This document shows positions 8,696-16,757 of a stretch of DNA of 40,662 nucleotides, piece by piece. The notes below the pieces were generated by a model. It searched no databases. It was given only the letters and a program-made list of their open reading frames with translations, and was not told where the DNA came from. The stretch is from positions 1 to 40,662 of the forward strand of contig JAQTVW010000003.1 in the NCBI GenBank assembly GCA_028706655.1. Direction: 5' to 3'. The stretch comes from Dehalococcoidales bacterium (GTDB lineage: Bacteria > Chloroflexota > Dehalococcoidia > Dehalococcoidales > RBG-16-60-22). How positions within the stretch are numbered: position 1 is the first letter of the stretch; each line of letters opens with the position of its first letter. A program made the translations under genes and the position numbers.

Positions 8696-9772
8696 ATGTT
8701 AAAAGCCGCTGTTGTCGGCGCTACCGGTATCGTGGGTCAGCAATTTCTGGTCGCTTTACATAACCATCCGTGGATCAAGGTCGCCGCCCTGGCGGCTTCC
8801 GAGCGCTCGGCGGGGCGTGCCTATAAAGACGCGCTTACCGATGAAAAGACCGGCGCTTTCCGCTGGTTTTGCGATGAGCCGGCGCCCGCTCAGATGCTGA
8901 GCATCCCGGTGCAGAACGCCATCGAGATGGACCCCACCAAAGTAGATGTCATTTTCTCCGCCATCGAATCCGACCAGGCGAAGATTCTGGAGCCGAAATT
9001 TGCCGCCACCACGCCGGTCATCAGCACGGCTTCCGCCTTCCGGTATGAGAAAGATGTGCCGATACTGATTCCGGGCGTCAATTCGGCGCATGCCGCGTTG
9101 TTGAAAGAGCAGCAGAAAGCGCGCGGCTGGAAGGGCTTCATTACTCCCGACCCCAACTGCACCACCATCGGGATGGCGGTCACGTTGAAGCCGATTTTCG
9201 ATGCCTTCGGCATCCGCTCGGTAATCATGACCTCGATGCAGGCGATGTCCGGCGCGGGGCGCAGCCCCGGTGTGCTCGGACTCGATATCCTGGATAACGT
9301 CATTCCCTACATCGTGGGGGAAGAAGAAAAGGTGCAGAAAGAGACCCAGAAGATTCTGGGCGGTTTTTCCAGAGGCAGCATCCATCCGGCAAAGTTCCTG
9401 GTGAGCTGTACCTGCACCCGCGTCAACGTGCGGGAAGGGCATACCGAGGCGGTCTTCGTTTCCACCGAAAAATCCTGCGAACCTGCCGATATTGCCCGCG
9501 TGATGCAGGACTATAACGACCCGAAAGTAGCCGGATTGCCGTCCGCTCCGAAGCGCATGATTGTGGTCAACAGCGACCCGTTCCGCCCCCAGCCCCGCCT
9601 CGACCGTGACGCCGAGAACGGCATGGCGACCACCGTCGGCAGAATCCGCAAAGACACCGCTCTGGAGAACGGCATCAAGTACATGCTGGTCTCTCACAAT
9701 ACCAAGATGGGCGCTGCCAAAGGCGCCGTGCTGGTCGCCGAACTGCTCATTAAAGACGGATATATCGGTTAA
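8696..9772 (+). CDS. asd: Aspartate-semialdehyde dehydrogenase (archaeal/fungal type)
   Basis: This 358-residue cytoplasmic enzyme reduces aspartyl phosphate with NADPH to aspartate semialdehyde, the branch point to lysine/diaminopimelate, threonine and methionine. It shows the dinucleotide loop GATGIVG (8-14), the catalytic Cys155 in PDPNCTTIG, and VNVREGHTEAVF with the acid-base His. Length and motifs fit the archaeal/fungal class (TIGR00978) rather than the enterobacterial one; malonyl-CoA reductases of Chloroflexus and Sulfolobus are related but longer-range homologues. GAGGAG precedes the start, and TATAAT at 8651-8656 suggests a promoter, though no good -35 box is seen. It is convergent with the Mrp gene, with only 5 bp between the stops. 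Confidence 0.92.
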   Translation: MLKAAVVGATGIVGQQFLVALHNHPWIKVAALAASERSAGRAYKDALTDEKTGAFRWFCDEPAPAQMLSIPVQNAIEMDPTKVDVIFSAIESDQAKILEPKFAATTPVISTASAFRYEKDVPILIPGVNSAHAALLKEQQKARGWKGFITPDPNCTTIGMAVTLKPIFDAFGIRSVIMTSMQAMSGAGRSPGVLGLDILDNVIPYIVGEEEKVQKETQKILGGFSRGSIHPAKFLVSCTCTRVNVREGHTEAVFVSTEKSCEPADIARVMQDYNDPKVAGLPSAPKRMIVVNSDPFRPQPRLDRDAENGMATTVGRIRKDTALENGIKYMLVSHNTKMGAAKGAVLVAELLIKDGYIG

Positions 9773-9777
9773 TTTTG

Positions 9778-10785
9778 TTACGTCTTTGCACTGAGCAATT
9801 TGGCTGACTTTAAGATAGACTCGCCGAGCTTGGCGACGGTTTCGGAACTATAATTTTCGATGTTCCCTTCGTCGCAGAGCCTGGCGAGAGCCGGGTCTAT
9901 CGGCAGTTGCCCCAGCAGCGGAGCACCGGCGGCATGCGCCATCTCTTCACCCCGGCTTTTACCGAAGATTTCAATCTTCTTATCTATCTCAGGCACATAC
10001 AGGTAGCTCATATTTTCCACGACACCGAGAATAGGCTTAGCCATCTGCCGCGCCATGTTCACCGCTTTTTTAACAATCATTGCGGTCAGGTCCTGGGGAG
10101 TGAAAACAATAATTATCCCTTTTACCGGCAGGGTTTGCAGGACCGTCAGGGGAGCATCCGCTGTGCCCGGCGGCAAATCAACTATCAGGTAATCCAGGTT
10201 CCCCCAGAGCACATCTTCCCAGAACTGCGTTATCGCTCTTCCGATGAGCGGTCCGCGCCAGATGACCGCCTCCTCCTCTCCGGGCAGCAGCAGGTTGATG
10301 GACATGAGTTCAATGCCCGTCTTTGAAGAGACGGGCAGAATGCCGGTATCGCTGCCGGACACTCCCGTATTGATGCCGAACATCTTGGGGATGCTGGGTC
10401 CGGTAATATCGGCATCGAGGATGCCGACTTCGAAACCATGCCGTCTCAAAGCGATGGCGCTTAGACCGGCGACGAGTGATTTGCCAACGCCGCCTTTGCC
10501 GCTCATAATTGCGATTACGTTTTTAACCCGGTTAATCTCCTTCGGAGTACCGCCAGCAAAGTTCACGCTTACTGTCTCAATGCCAATCTTTTTAACAGCA
10601 TCCTGGATTCTCTCTCTGAGCCATTGCTGGGCATTATCTGCCAGGGCAGCGGAGGCAAGAGAAATGTCTACTTTATGATCGGTAATCGTAATCTGTTTAA
10701 CCAGGTTCATCTTGACCAGGCTGCGCATGGTTCCCGGGACGGGCACTGCCTCAAGGCTTGCCCTGATTTGTTCTTGTGTCGGCAT
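9778..10785 (-). CDS. mrp: Mrp/NBP35-family ATPase (ApbC-like) with N-terminal MIP18 domain
   Basis: This 335-residue P-loop ATPase is of the family that carries and transfers Fe-S clusters. An N-terminal MIP18/DUF59-like domain (about 5-78) precedes the ATPase domain with the deviant Walker A SGKGGVGKS (95-103), DADITGPSIPKMFG and DLPPGTADAPL. Where typical Mrp proteins have a CxxC pair after ENMSY for the bridging cluster, this one reads ENMSYLYVPEIDKKIEIFG with no Cys, so it may not hold a cluster in the usual way. The start is preceded by GGAGGAATT. It lies 33 bp downstream of the DUF134-NifX gene in one operon, a pairing seen with metal-cofactor and Fe-S proteins in anaerobes. Confidence 0.9.
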   Translation of the reverse strand: MPTQEQIRASLEAVPVPGTMRSLVKMNLVKQITITDHKVDISLASAALADNAQQWLRERIQDAVKKIGIETVSVNFAGGTPKEINRVKNVIAIMSGKGGVGKSLVAGLSAIALRRHGFEVGILDADITGPSIPKMFGINTGVSGSDTGILPVSSKTGIELMSINLLLPGEEEAVIWRGPLIGRAITQFWEDVLWGNLDYLIVDLPPGTADAPLTVLQTLPVKGIIIVFTPQDLTAMIVKKAVNMARQMAKPILGVVENMSYLYVPEIDKKIEIFGKSRGEEMAHAAGAPLLGQLPIDPALARLCDEGNIENYSSETVAKLGESILKSAKLLSAKT

Positions 10786-10818
10786 AATTCCTCCCGTTTA
10801 TTATTTTCGGGGCGTCTT

Positions 10819-11556
10819 CTAGTGAAGCCGTTCCATCCGGTTTGGCAGCTTGCCTTCCAGATAAAGCTTGAGCGCTTCATCGATGTCCGAAACATCGGTA
10901 ACGACAGGCTCGATATTGCGGCTTTTCAGTCCTTCATGAGCGCCCCACCCCATACCTCCGGCGATAAGTACCTGGCAATCAGTGATGTTTGCCATCATGC
11001 CGGCATGTGTGGCTTGAGCTCCCGCGTCAAAACCGTGCTTCTCGCCATGACACCCATGAGCTTCGTGATGATGTTCCCCCTGTGCGTGATGTCCGGCTTT
11101 ATCACGCTTTTCTTTGTTTACTACTTTGCCGTCTTCAATGGTGGCGACGACGTAATACGGCGCCCTGCCAAAGTGCTGGCTGATAGTCGTGCCGTCTTCG
11201 GTTACCAGTGCGATTTTCATGGTTCTTACTCCTGTATCCGTTGATAATTCTTCAGGTGACTTTATTGCAATTTCAAAAACTCCGCCTTCAATTCTAATCG
11301 CCTTGCCGTTGAGCAGGGCATCGGCTATCTTTTGCCGTGCCGAAGCCAGGATTCGCTGGAAGGTCGGACGGGAGATGTTCATCTTTTCCGCGCCCTGCTC
11401 CTGCTTCAGTCTCTCCAGGTCCTTGAGTCGTACCGCTTCGGCTTCTTCCACTGATAACCGCACCTCATCGAGCATCCGCAGCGGCACGCCGGCAGGTTTG
11501 AAATAGGTTACTCCCGGCATGAAGTTAACCCGGCGGCATTTCAACGGTCTGGGCAT
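10819..11556 (-). CDS. DUF134 DNA-binding domain fused to NifX/NifB-type FeMo-co-binding domain
   Basis: This 245-residue fusion has two parts. Residues 1-105 are DUF134 (PF02001), a small helix-turn-helix domain ([19 protein letters not shown], 58-76). From Met113 there is a dinitrogenase iron-molybdenum cofactor-binding domain (PF02579), with QHFGRAPYY and [11 protein letters not shown], interrupted by a His-rich insertion (156-174) likely to bind metal. The combination suggests a metal-cluster-sensing transcription factor or a carrier for an Fe-S/metal cofactor. A palindrome over its own start site supports autoregulation. The linker before Met113 encodes CAGGAG placed eight bases before an ATG, so the NifX domain could also be made alone. 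It is co-transcribed with the Mrp ATPase. Nitrogenase genes are not seen. Confidence 0.88.
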   Translation of the reverse strand: MPRPLKCRRVNFMPGVTYFKPAGVPLRMLDEVRLSVEEAEAVRLKDLERLKQEQGAEKMNISRPTFQRILASARQKIADALLNGKAIRIEGGVFEIAIKSPEELSTDTGVRTMKIALVTEDGTTISQHFGRAPYYVVATIEDGKVVNKEKRDKAGHHAQGEHHHEAHGCHGEKHGFDAGAQATHAGMMANITDCQVLIAGGMGWGAHEGLKSRNIEPVVTDVSDIDEALKLYLEGKLPNRMERLH

Positions 11557-11568
11557 TTTTCTCCTGAA

Positions 11569-11584
11569 ATGAGCATATGCTCAT
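11569..11584. promoter_or_regulatory. Perfect 16-bp palindrome, likely operator
   Basis: ATGAGCATATGCTCAT is a perfect palindrome 12 bp upstream of the DUF134-NifX start, lying across the transcription start predicted from the adjacent promoter. A repressor bound here would block initiation. The DUF134 protein itself is the obvious candidate, by inference. Confidence 0.6.
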
Positions 11585-11588
11585 AATC

Positions 11589-11617
11589 ATTCTAATCAAC
11601 TGGGCTAGTTCTGTCAA
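11589..11617 (-). promoter_or_regulatory. Sigma70 promoter of the DUF134-NifX/mrp operon
   Basis: On the minus strand TTGACA (11617-11612), a 17-bp spacer and TAGAAT (11594-11589) form a near-consensus promoter. A second inverted repeat, TAAGTA-tctc-TACTTA at 11645-11660, lies further upstream in the shared divergent region and could serve either gene. Confidence 0.7.
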
Positions 11618-11728
11618 ACAACTACGTGCATTCCCCTCTAAAATTAAGTATCTCTACTTATGGTAATTCCCCGCGAACGTTTTTAAACTGTAATTGAGAG
11701 CGTGACTTTTTGAATTTCAGGAGGGACC

Positions 11729-12421
11729 ATGAAAAAGTTTTTGGCGTGCGCCGGGACCAACGGCAGCGAGACGGCGTTGCAGCTAATGCTGGATACCGCA
11801 AAAAAACGCGAGCCGGATGCCATCCTTTTCGCCGGCGGTATTGGTAAAGCGGATGCCAATTACGCAGACAAAATGGCTTTCCTGACCAGATTCTTCATCG
11901 CGCTGGGTAAAAGCGGGCAGTCCACTGTCATCATCCCGGGACCCGGCGATGCCCCGCTGTGGGTGTTCCTGCGCGCCGCGCTCAACGCCGAAGTCGCTTC
12001 GCCGAATATCGCCGTCGTCCACGCGTCTCTCGTTTTAAGGGATGATGCCGCATTCAGCGGACTTGGCGGCATGATTACGGAAAATGAAGACACCGGTACT
12101 CCTTTGATTAAATACTCCCACGCGTCTGCGGAATACCATCTGAGGAACCTGCAACGGGCGGAAAAACCGGAAAAGGTTTTGCTCCTCTCCGAACCGCCCT
12201 CTGGCAATATCGGCAAGACCGGCGGCAGCAGCCGGGTACGGGAACTTATCAAAACGTCTCATCCCAATGTTTGCATCGTAGCAGGCAAGAGGGAGTTCCG
12301 CGGATTCGAGCAGGAAGCTCACGGCTTTGTGGTCAACCCGGGTGCGCTTTCCGAAGGTTCGGCAGCATGGATTGACCGGACTGCCGGAAAAGTGGAGATG
12401 CTCGACCTTTTGGAAATCTAA
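11729..12421 (+). CDS. Degenerate calcineurin-like metallophosphoesterase family protein
   Basis: This 230-residue protein has the overall strand order of the YfcE/Icc metallophosphoesterase fold: an N-terminal FLACAGTNGSE, PDAILFAGGIGKAD, VIIPGPGDAPL and a C-terminal VVNPGALSEG. The metal-ligand motifs are altered: DxH near the N-terminus is missing, GNHD is replaced by GPGD (71-74), and the GHxH motif near the C-terminus is not evident. It may bind metal differently or be non-catalytic. The start has GGAGGG closely upstream. It is followed 19 bp later by an exported sugar-dehydrogenase-like gene. I am fairly sure of the fold and unsure of any activity. Confidence 0.6.
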   Translation: MKKFLACAGTNGSETALQLMLDTAKKREPDAILFAGGIGKADANYADKMAFLTRFFIALGKSGQSTVIIPGPGDAPLWVFLRAALNAEVASPNIAVVHASLVLRDDAAFSGLGGMITENEDTGTPLIKYSHASAEYHLRNLQRAEKPEKVLLLSEPPSGNIGKTGGSSRVRELIKTSHPNVCIVAGKREFRGFEQEAHGFVVNPGALSEGSAAWIDRTAGKVEMLDLLEI

Positions 12422-12440
12422 ACCTCAGAGGAAATCAGCT

Positions 12441-13592
12441 TTGTATCGGACTGGTCTGGTTCCGGCTTTTATCGCCGTGGTGATGCTGGCGGGCTGCGCG
12501 GTGCCTTCTGTGGCAACGACAACGCCTGTCGTCCCTTCCCCAACAGTCACGGCTAATCCGTTGCCGCCTCCGCAGGGCACTCCTGTTATTAACGTGACGA
12601 CAGTTGTGGAAAATCTGGAAGTGCCATGGGCGATCGAATTCGCACCCGATGGGCGCATTTTCGTTACCGAGCGGCCGGGTGCCATCCGCATCATTAAAGA
12701 TAATAAGTTACAGCCGGAGCCCTGGCTGACGCTGGATGTAGCGCGGACCGGGGAAGGCGGTTTGCTGGGACTGGCGCTCGATCCTGCCTTTGCGCAAAAC
12801 CATTTTGTTTACGTATACCACACCTATCGCGCTGCCGATGGGCAGCTGCAAAACCGGCTTGTGCGGCTGCGCGAAAACACGGCGACCGGTAAAGGGACAG
12901 TAGACCGCGTTCTGCTCGATGGCATCAGGGGTGCCGGCAATCATGACGCCGGGCGATTGAAATTCGGTCCGGACGGCAAGTTGTACGTCACCACCGGCGA
13001 TGCCGCCATTCCCGACCTCGCCCAGGATACTCAGTCCTTAAATGGCAAAATCCTGCGGCTCAATACTGACGGGACGATACCGGGCGATAATCCTTTCCCC
13101 GGTTCGCCGGTCTATTCCTACGGACACCGCAACCCGGAGGGACTGGCTTGGCAGCCGGGGACGAACCGGCTCTACGCAACCGAACACGGTTCATCCGCTC
13201 ACGATGAGGTCAACTATATCGAACCGGGGCGGAACTACGGCTGGCCGGTCATCACCGGTGACGCTACCCGTGAAGGTATGGTCACGCCGGTCTTGCAAAG
13301 CGGCAATTCGACATGGGCGCCCGCCGGGGCGACCTTCATCCGCGGCGGACCCTGGGAGGGTTCACTGCTTTTCACCGGTCTGCGCGGCGTCAGCCTCTAC
13401 CGGATTGTGCCGGATAAAGCAAATCCCTATGGTGTGTTGAGCTTCGAACCGCTGTTTACCCGCACATTCGGCAGACTGCGGGATGTTGCTCAGTCACCCG
13501 ATGGCACGGTCTATCTCCTGACCAGTAACCGTGACGGGCGGGGCGTGCCCGCTGCCGGCGACGACCGCCTGCTCAAGCTGACGATTCAATAG
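12441..13592 (+). CDS. Exported PQQ-type aldose sugar (sorbosone/glucose) dehydrogenase lipoprotein
   Basis: I place the start at TTG 12441, giving 383 residues, because AGAGGA lies nine bases upstream and a lipoprotein signal with LAGC follows directly; an upstream ATG at 12327 would add 38 residues overlapping the previous gene. The six-bladed beta-propeller of the soluble-glucose-dehydrogenase/YliI family is clear: VPWAIEFAPDGRIFVTERPG, NHDAGRLKFGPDGKLYVTTGD, YGHRNPEGLAWQPG and ATEHGSSAHDEVN. Family enzymes oxidise aldose sugars with PQQ and Ca2+. No PQQ synthesis genes are in the window. It probably acts outside the membrane with the hydrolase and multicopper oxidase that follow. Confidence 0.87.
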   Translation: MYRTGLVPAFIAVVMLAGCAVPSVATTTPVVPSPTVTANPLPPPQGTPVINVTTVVENLEVPWAIEFAPDGRIFVTERPGAIRIIKDNKLQPEPWLTLDVARTGEGGLLGLALDPAFAQNHFVYVYHTYRAADGQLQNRLVRLRENTATGKGTVDRVLLDGIRGAGNHDAGRLKFGPDGKLYVTTGDAAIPDLAQDTQSLNGKILRLNTDGTIPGDNPFPGSPVYSYGHRNPEGLAWQPGTNRLYATEHGSSAHDEVNYIEPGRNYGWPVITGDATREGMVTPVLQSGNSTWAPAGATFIRGGPWEGSLLFTGLRGVSLYRIVPDKANPYGVLSFEPLFTRTFGRLRDVAQSPDGTVYLLTSNRDGRGVPAAGDDRLLKLTIQ

Positions 13593-13764
13593 CAGGTCGG
13601 TAGTCCCTGCCTGTACCGATTCATTCCTTTTGCACTGTGATCATCAATTTACGTATTTTCCCCCATGGTTCACTACGTACGTATACGGATTGCTAAGCCT
13701 TTGCGTTTGTCGGGATACTAAGAAGAGATAGTTATATTCCCGGACTAAACCAGGAGGGTAAGCT

Positions 13765-14709
13765 ATGATTAGCAAGATGTTTTTACGGTTTCTCTATATC
13801 GCCCCGATGATAATCGCGGCAATCCTGGTCGCGGTTGTTACGTTGACCAGCTGCGCCGCTCCTGCGGTGACGCCTACCCCGACCCCAACCCCCACTCCCA
13901 CTGTGTCGCCGACTCCAACACCGACACCCACGCCTAAACCGACTCCAACACCGACACCCTCGCCGACGGCGACCCCGACCCCCACCCCCGCGCCGAGCCC
14001 GGTGCCGCCTGCTTACCAGCCTGTGGGGACCGACATTACCTTCCCCGGCGCGGCAGTGCCCATCAAGGCTTACGAAGTCAGACCATCTACTGAAGGCACC
14101 TGGCCTGCCCTCATTGTCATTCATGAAAATCGCGGGCTTACCGAACATATCCGCGATGTCGCGCGGCGTTATTCGGCGCAGGGCTACGTCACCCTGGCAG
14201 TCGACCTGCTTTCCCGCGTCGGGGGCAAAGAGGCTTATCCCACGGATAACGCCAGTGTCGCCGCTATCGGCGGGCTTGCCCCGGAAGGCGTCATCCAGGA
14301 TTTGCAGGCGGCTTTCGATTATCTTGCCAACCGTCCGTACATCAAAGCTGACCATATCGGAGTCATCGGCTATTGCTGGGGCGGCGGCAATTCCCTGCGG
14401 GCAGCCACGCAACTGAGGGGGCTCCGTGCCGCAATCGTCTACTATGGACCCAATCCCGCCAACCTCGACGACATTGCGAATATCGAGTGCCCGGTGCTGG
14501 GTCTTTACGGAGAAGAAGACCCCCGTATTACGGTGAATGTTCCCGCGCTGGCGGATGCGATGAAGAAGCACAACAAGTCCTTCGAATATAAAATATATCC
14601 CGGCGCGCGCCATGCCTTCTTTAACGATACCGGTGCGAACTATAACGCCGCTGCCGCCGAGGATGCCTGGAAAATCACCGTGGATTTCCTGGCGAAGTAT
14701 CTGAAATAG
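13765..14709 (+). CDS. Dienelactone hydrolase family lipoprotein
   Basis: This 314-residue exported alpha/beta hydrolase starts with a lipoprotein signal (TLTSC, Cys30). A strikingly regular Thr-Pro linker (about 36-80) follows, then a dienelactone-hydrolase domain with nucleophile Cys204 in GYCWGG, Asp252 in GEEDPR, His283 in ARHAFF and Glu121 in IHENRGL. DLH enzymes cleave lactone esters; here the substrate is unknown. The Cys nucleophile and Glu match the true DLH family rather than a Ser esterase. AGGAGGG precedes the start. It lies 172 bp after the sugar dehydrogenase and 30 bp before the multicopper oxidase; all three are surface-anchored, so they may form an exported oxidation set. Confidence 0.9.
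   Translation: MISKMFLRFLYIAPMIIAAILVAVVTLTSCAAPAVTPTPTPTPTPTVSPTPTPTPTPKPTPTPTPSPTATPTPTPAPSPVPPAYQPVGTDITFPGAAVPIKAYEVRPSTEGTWPALIVIHENRGLTEHIRDVARRYSAQGYVTLAVDLLSRVGGKEAYPTDNASVAAIGGLAPEGVIQDLQAAFDYLANRPYIKADHIGVIGYCWGGGNSLRAATQLRGLRAAIVYYGPNPANLDDIANIECPVLGLYGEEDPRITVNVPALADAMKKHNKSFEYKIYPGARHAFFNDTGANYNAAAAEDAWKITVDFLAKYLK
13870..14005 (+). repeat. Tandem microrepeat encoding the Thr-Pro linker
   Basis: Degenerate 6-bp units of the form CCNACN repeat in frame and encode alternating Thr and Pro. Blocks such as CCGACTCCAACACCGACACC recur nearly exactly at about 13909 and 13938. Such tracts can expand or contract by slippage, changing linker length without breaking the frame. Confidence 0.7.
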
Positions 14710-14739
14710 CCCGAGGTTACGACAAATGAGAGGTCTGTC

Positions 14740-16701
14740 ATGAACAACAAATTCGTTGTGTATACAGTTTCCTTGCTCGCAATAATGGTGATGTTGTTAC
14801 CGTCATGCACCGTCAACCTGAAAGGTATCGGCATGCAGGCAGGAGCAGCACCGGTCATGCTTGACCCGCTGACAATTCCTAAATTTGTCGAGCCATTGTT
14901 TATTCCTCCCGCAATGCCTTCCGCCGGCAGGGATGACAAGGCTGTGACCTACCGCATTGCCGTAAAACAGTTTCCGCAGCAGGTACTGCCGAAAGGATAT
15001 CCCGCGACGACCGTGTGGGGCTATGGCTCGGCAAACGGTCCCGACCCCGGCAAGAGAGGCTCGACCTATAGCTGGCCGGCTTACACCATCGAGGCGGAAT
15101 CATATAAGAATGTGAGGGTCTACTGGATTAACGGCCTCGTCGATAAGAAAGGCAATTACCTGCCTCACCTGTTCCCGGTCGACCAGACTCTGCACTGGGC
15201 AAATCCGCCGGGACCCGCCGATAGTATGGGCATGAATCCTGCTCCTTACACCGGGCCGGTCCCCATCGTCACCCATTTGCATGGCTCGCATGTGCAGCCG
15301 GTCAGCGATGGCTATCCCGAAGCGTGGTATCTGCCCAACGCGAAAAACATTCCCGCCGGGTTCGCCACACAAGGCTCCAAATATGGTTCGGTGCTGCCCG
15401 CGCCGAAAGGCTCCGCCCTCTTCGAGTACGATAACAGCCAGCCCGCCACGACTCTCTGGTATCATGACCACAGCCTGGGGATGACCCGTACTAATGTCTA
15501 CGCGGGACTGGCAGGATTCTACCTCATCCGCGATGATATCGAGAAGCGCCTGAATCTGCCCGGACCCGCGCCGAAACAGGGCGATAAACCCGGCACGAAG
15601 TATTATGAAATTCCCCTCGTGATACAGGACCGCACCTTCAATACCGACGGCTCGCTGTTCTACCCCGCCAGCCGCGAGTTTTTTGATGGTTTCACCGGTC
15701 CCTATATCCCTGATAGCGATGTGCCGCCCATCTGGAACCCCGAGTTCTTCGGCAATGCCATGGTGGTCAACGGCAAGACCTGGCCCTACCTGGAAGTCGA
15801 ACCACGGCTGTACCGCTTCCGCGTGCTCAACGGGAGCAACTCCCGCTTCATGATACTGACATTCGATAAAGCCGGACTGAAAATCAATCAGATTGGCAGC
15901 GATGGCGGACTGCTGCCGGACAAACCGGTTGCCCTCGACCGGCTGCTCATGGCGAAGGCGGAGCGCGCCGATATCATCGTTGATTTCAGCAGCTTTGCGC
16001 CCGGCGAGGAAATCACCTTGCTCAACCTGGGTCCGGATGAACCGTTCGGCGGCGGTGAACCGGGAGTCGATTTCATCCCCGCCAATCCCGCCACCACCGG
16101 GCAAGTCATGAAGTTCAAGGTAGTGCCGCTGACCAACCGGGGCAACCGCGGGCAAATCCCGGCGAGCCTGCCCGCCATCGCGCGGCTGACCACCGATTTA
16201 CCACAGCGCGACCTGACTTTGAACGAGATGGTATCGAGCCTCGGGGACTTCCCGGTCATGGCGCTGCTGGGCACCGCAAAGGACGGCGCGCTGCACTGGG
16301 GCGATGCCATCACCGAAAACCCGGCGCTCAGCAGCACCGAAATCTGGCGTATCATCAACCTGACTGAAGACGCGCATCCCATCCATCCGCACCAGGTGCA
16401 GTTCCAGGTGGTTGACCGCACGCCTATCGATGCAATGGCTTATGCCGCTGCGCAGGAGGCTTATATCGCCGGAGGAAAAGCGGGCGCGCCGCCCGATCCG
16501 ATGACCTTTGCCACCGGTCCTGCCGTACCCCCCGAACCGTGGGAGACCGGCTGGAAAGATACAGTGACGGTCTTTCCGGAAGGGATGACCCGCATCATCG
16601 CCCGCTTCGATATTCCGGGGCTATATGTCTGGCATTGCCATATTCTGGAGCATGAGGACAACGAGATGATGCGCCCGTACTTCGTGGGGAAGATGCCATA
16701 A
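14740..16701 (+). CDS. Multicopper oxidase (CotA/bilirubin-oxidase-like), lipoprotein
   Basis: This 653-residue three-domain copper oxidase has all four copper motifs: HLHGSH (179-184), WYHDHSLGM (240-248), HPIHPH (546-551) and HCHILEHEDNEMM (632-644). Cys633 and His638 ligate the type 1 copper and Met643 is the axial ligand. It would couple one-electron oxidation of a phenolic, metal or other substrate to reduction of O2 to water outside the membrane. The signal ends in LLPSC (Cys23), so it is a predicted lipoprotein. GAGAGG precedes the ATG. The large insert near 560-610 resembles CotA-like enzymes. An O2-using enzyme in what otherwise looks like an anaerobe's genome is noteworthy; detoxification or a microaerobic niche are possible explanations. 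Confidence 0.93.
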   Translation: MNNKFVVYTVSLLAIMVMLLPSCTVNLKGIGMQAGAAPVMLDPLTIPKFVEPLFIPPAMPSAGRDDKAVTYRIAVKQFPQQVLPKGYPATTVWGYGSANGPDPGKRGSTYSWPAYTIEAESYKNVRVYWINGLVDKKGNYLPHLFPVDQTLHWANPPGPADSMGMNPAPYTGPVPIVTHLHGSHVQPVSDGYPEAWYLPNAKNIPAGFATQGSKYGSVLPAPKGSALFEYDNSQPATTLWYHDHSLGMTRTNVYAGLAGFYLIRDDIEKRLNLPGPAPKQGDKPGTKYYEIPLVIQDRTFNTDGSLFYPASREFFDGFTGPYIPDSDVPPIWNPEFFGNAMVVNGKTWPYLEVEPRLYRFRVLNGSNSRFMILTFDKAGLKINQIGSDGGLLPDKPVALDRLLMAKAERADIIVDFSSFAPGEEITLLNLGPDEPFGGGEPGVDFIPANPATTGQVMKFKVVPLTNRGNRGQIPASLPAIARLTTDLPQRDLTLNEMVSSLGDFPVMALLGTAKDGALHWGDAITENPALSSTEIWRIINLTEDAHPIHPHQVQFQVVDRTPIDAMAYAAAQEAYIAGGKAGAPPDPMTFATGPAVPPEPWETGWKDTVTVFPEGMTRIIARFDIPGLYVWHCHILEHEDNEMMRPYFVGKMP

Positions 16702-16730
16702 GCTGTGCAGCAATATTCAAGTAGAAAAGG

Positions 16731-16754
16731 GGAGGGTCGGGTTTCCGGCTCTCC
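16731..16754. terminator. Bidirectional terminator after the multicopper oxidase gene
   Basis: A 10-bp stem with two G-T pairs (16731-16740 with 16745-16754, loop GTTT) is followed on the plus strand by TCTTTATTTT. On the minus strand CCCCTTTTC follows, so it could also stop the convergent kinase-like gene. Confidence 0.65.
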
Positions 16755-16757
16755 TCT

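Noticed and set aside
15100-16155. Minus-strand frame (351 codons) opposite the multicopper oxidase
   Set aside because: The plus strand has all copper motifs; the antisense frame is a by-product of GC-rich codon use.
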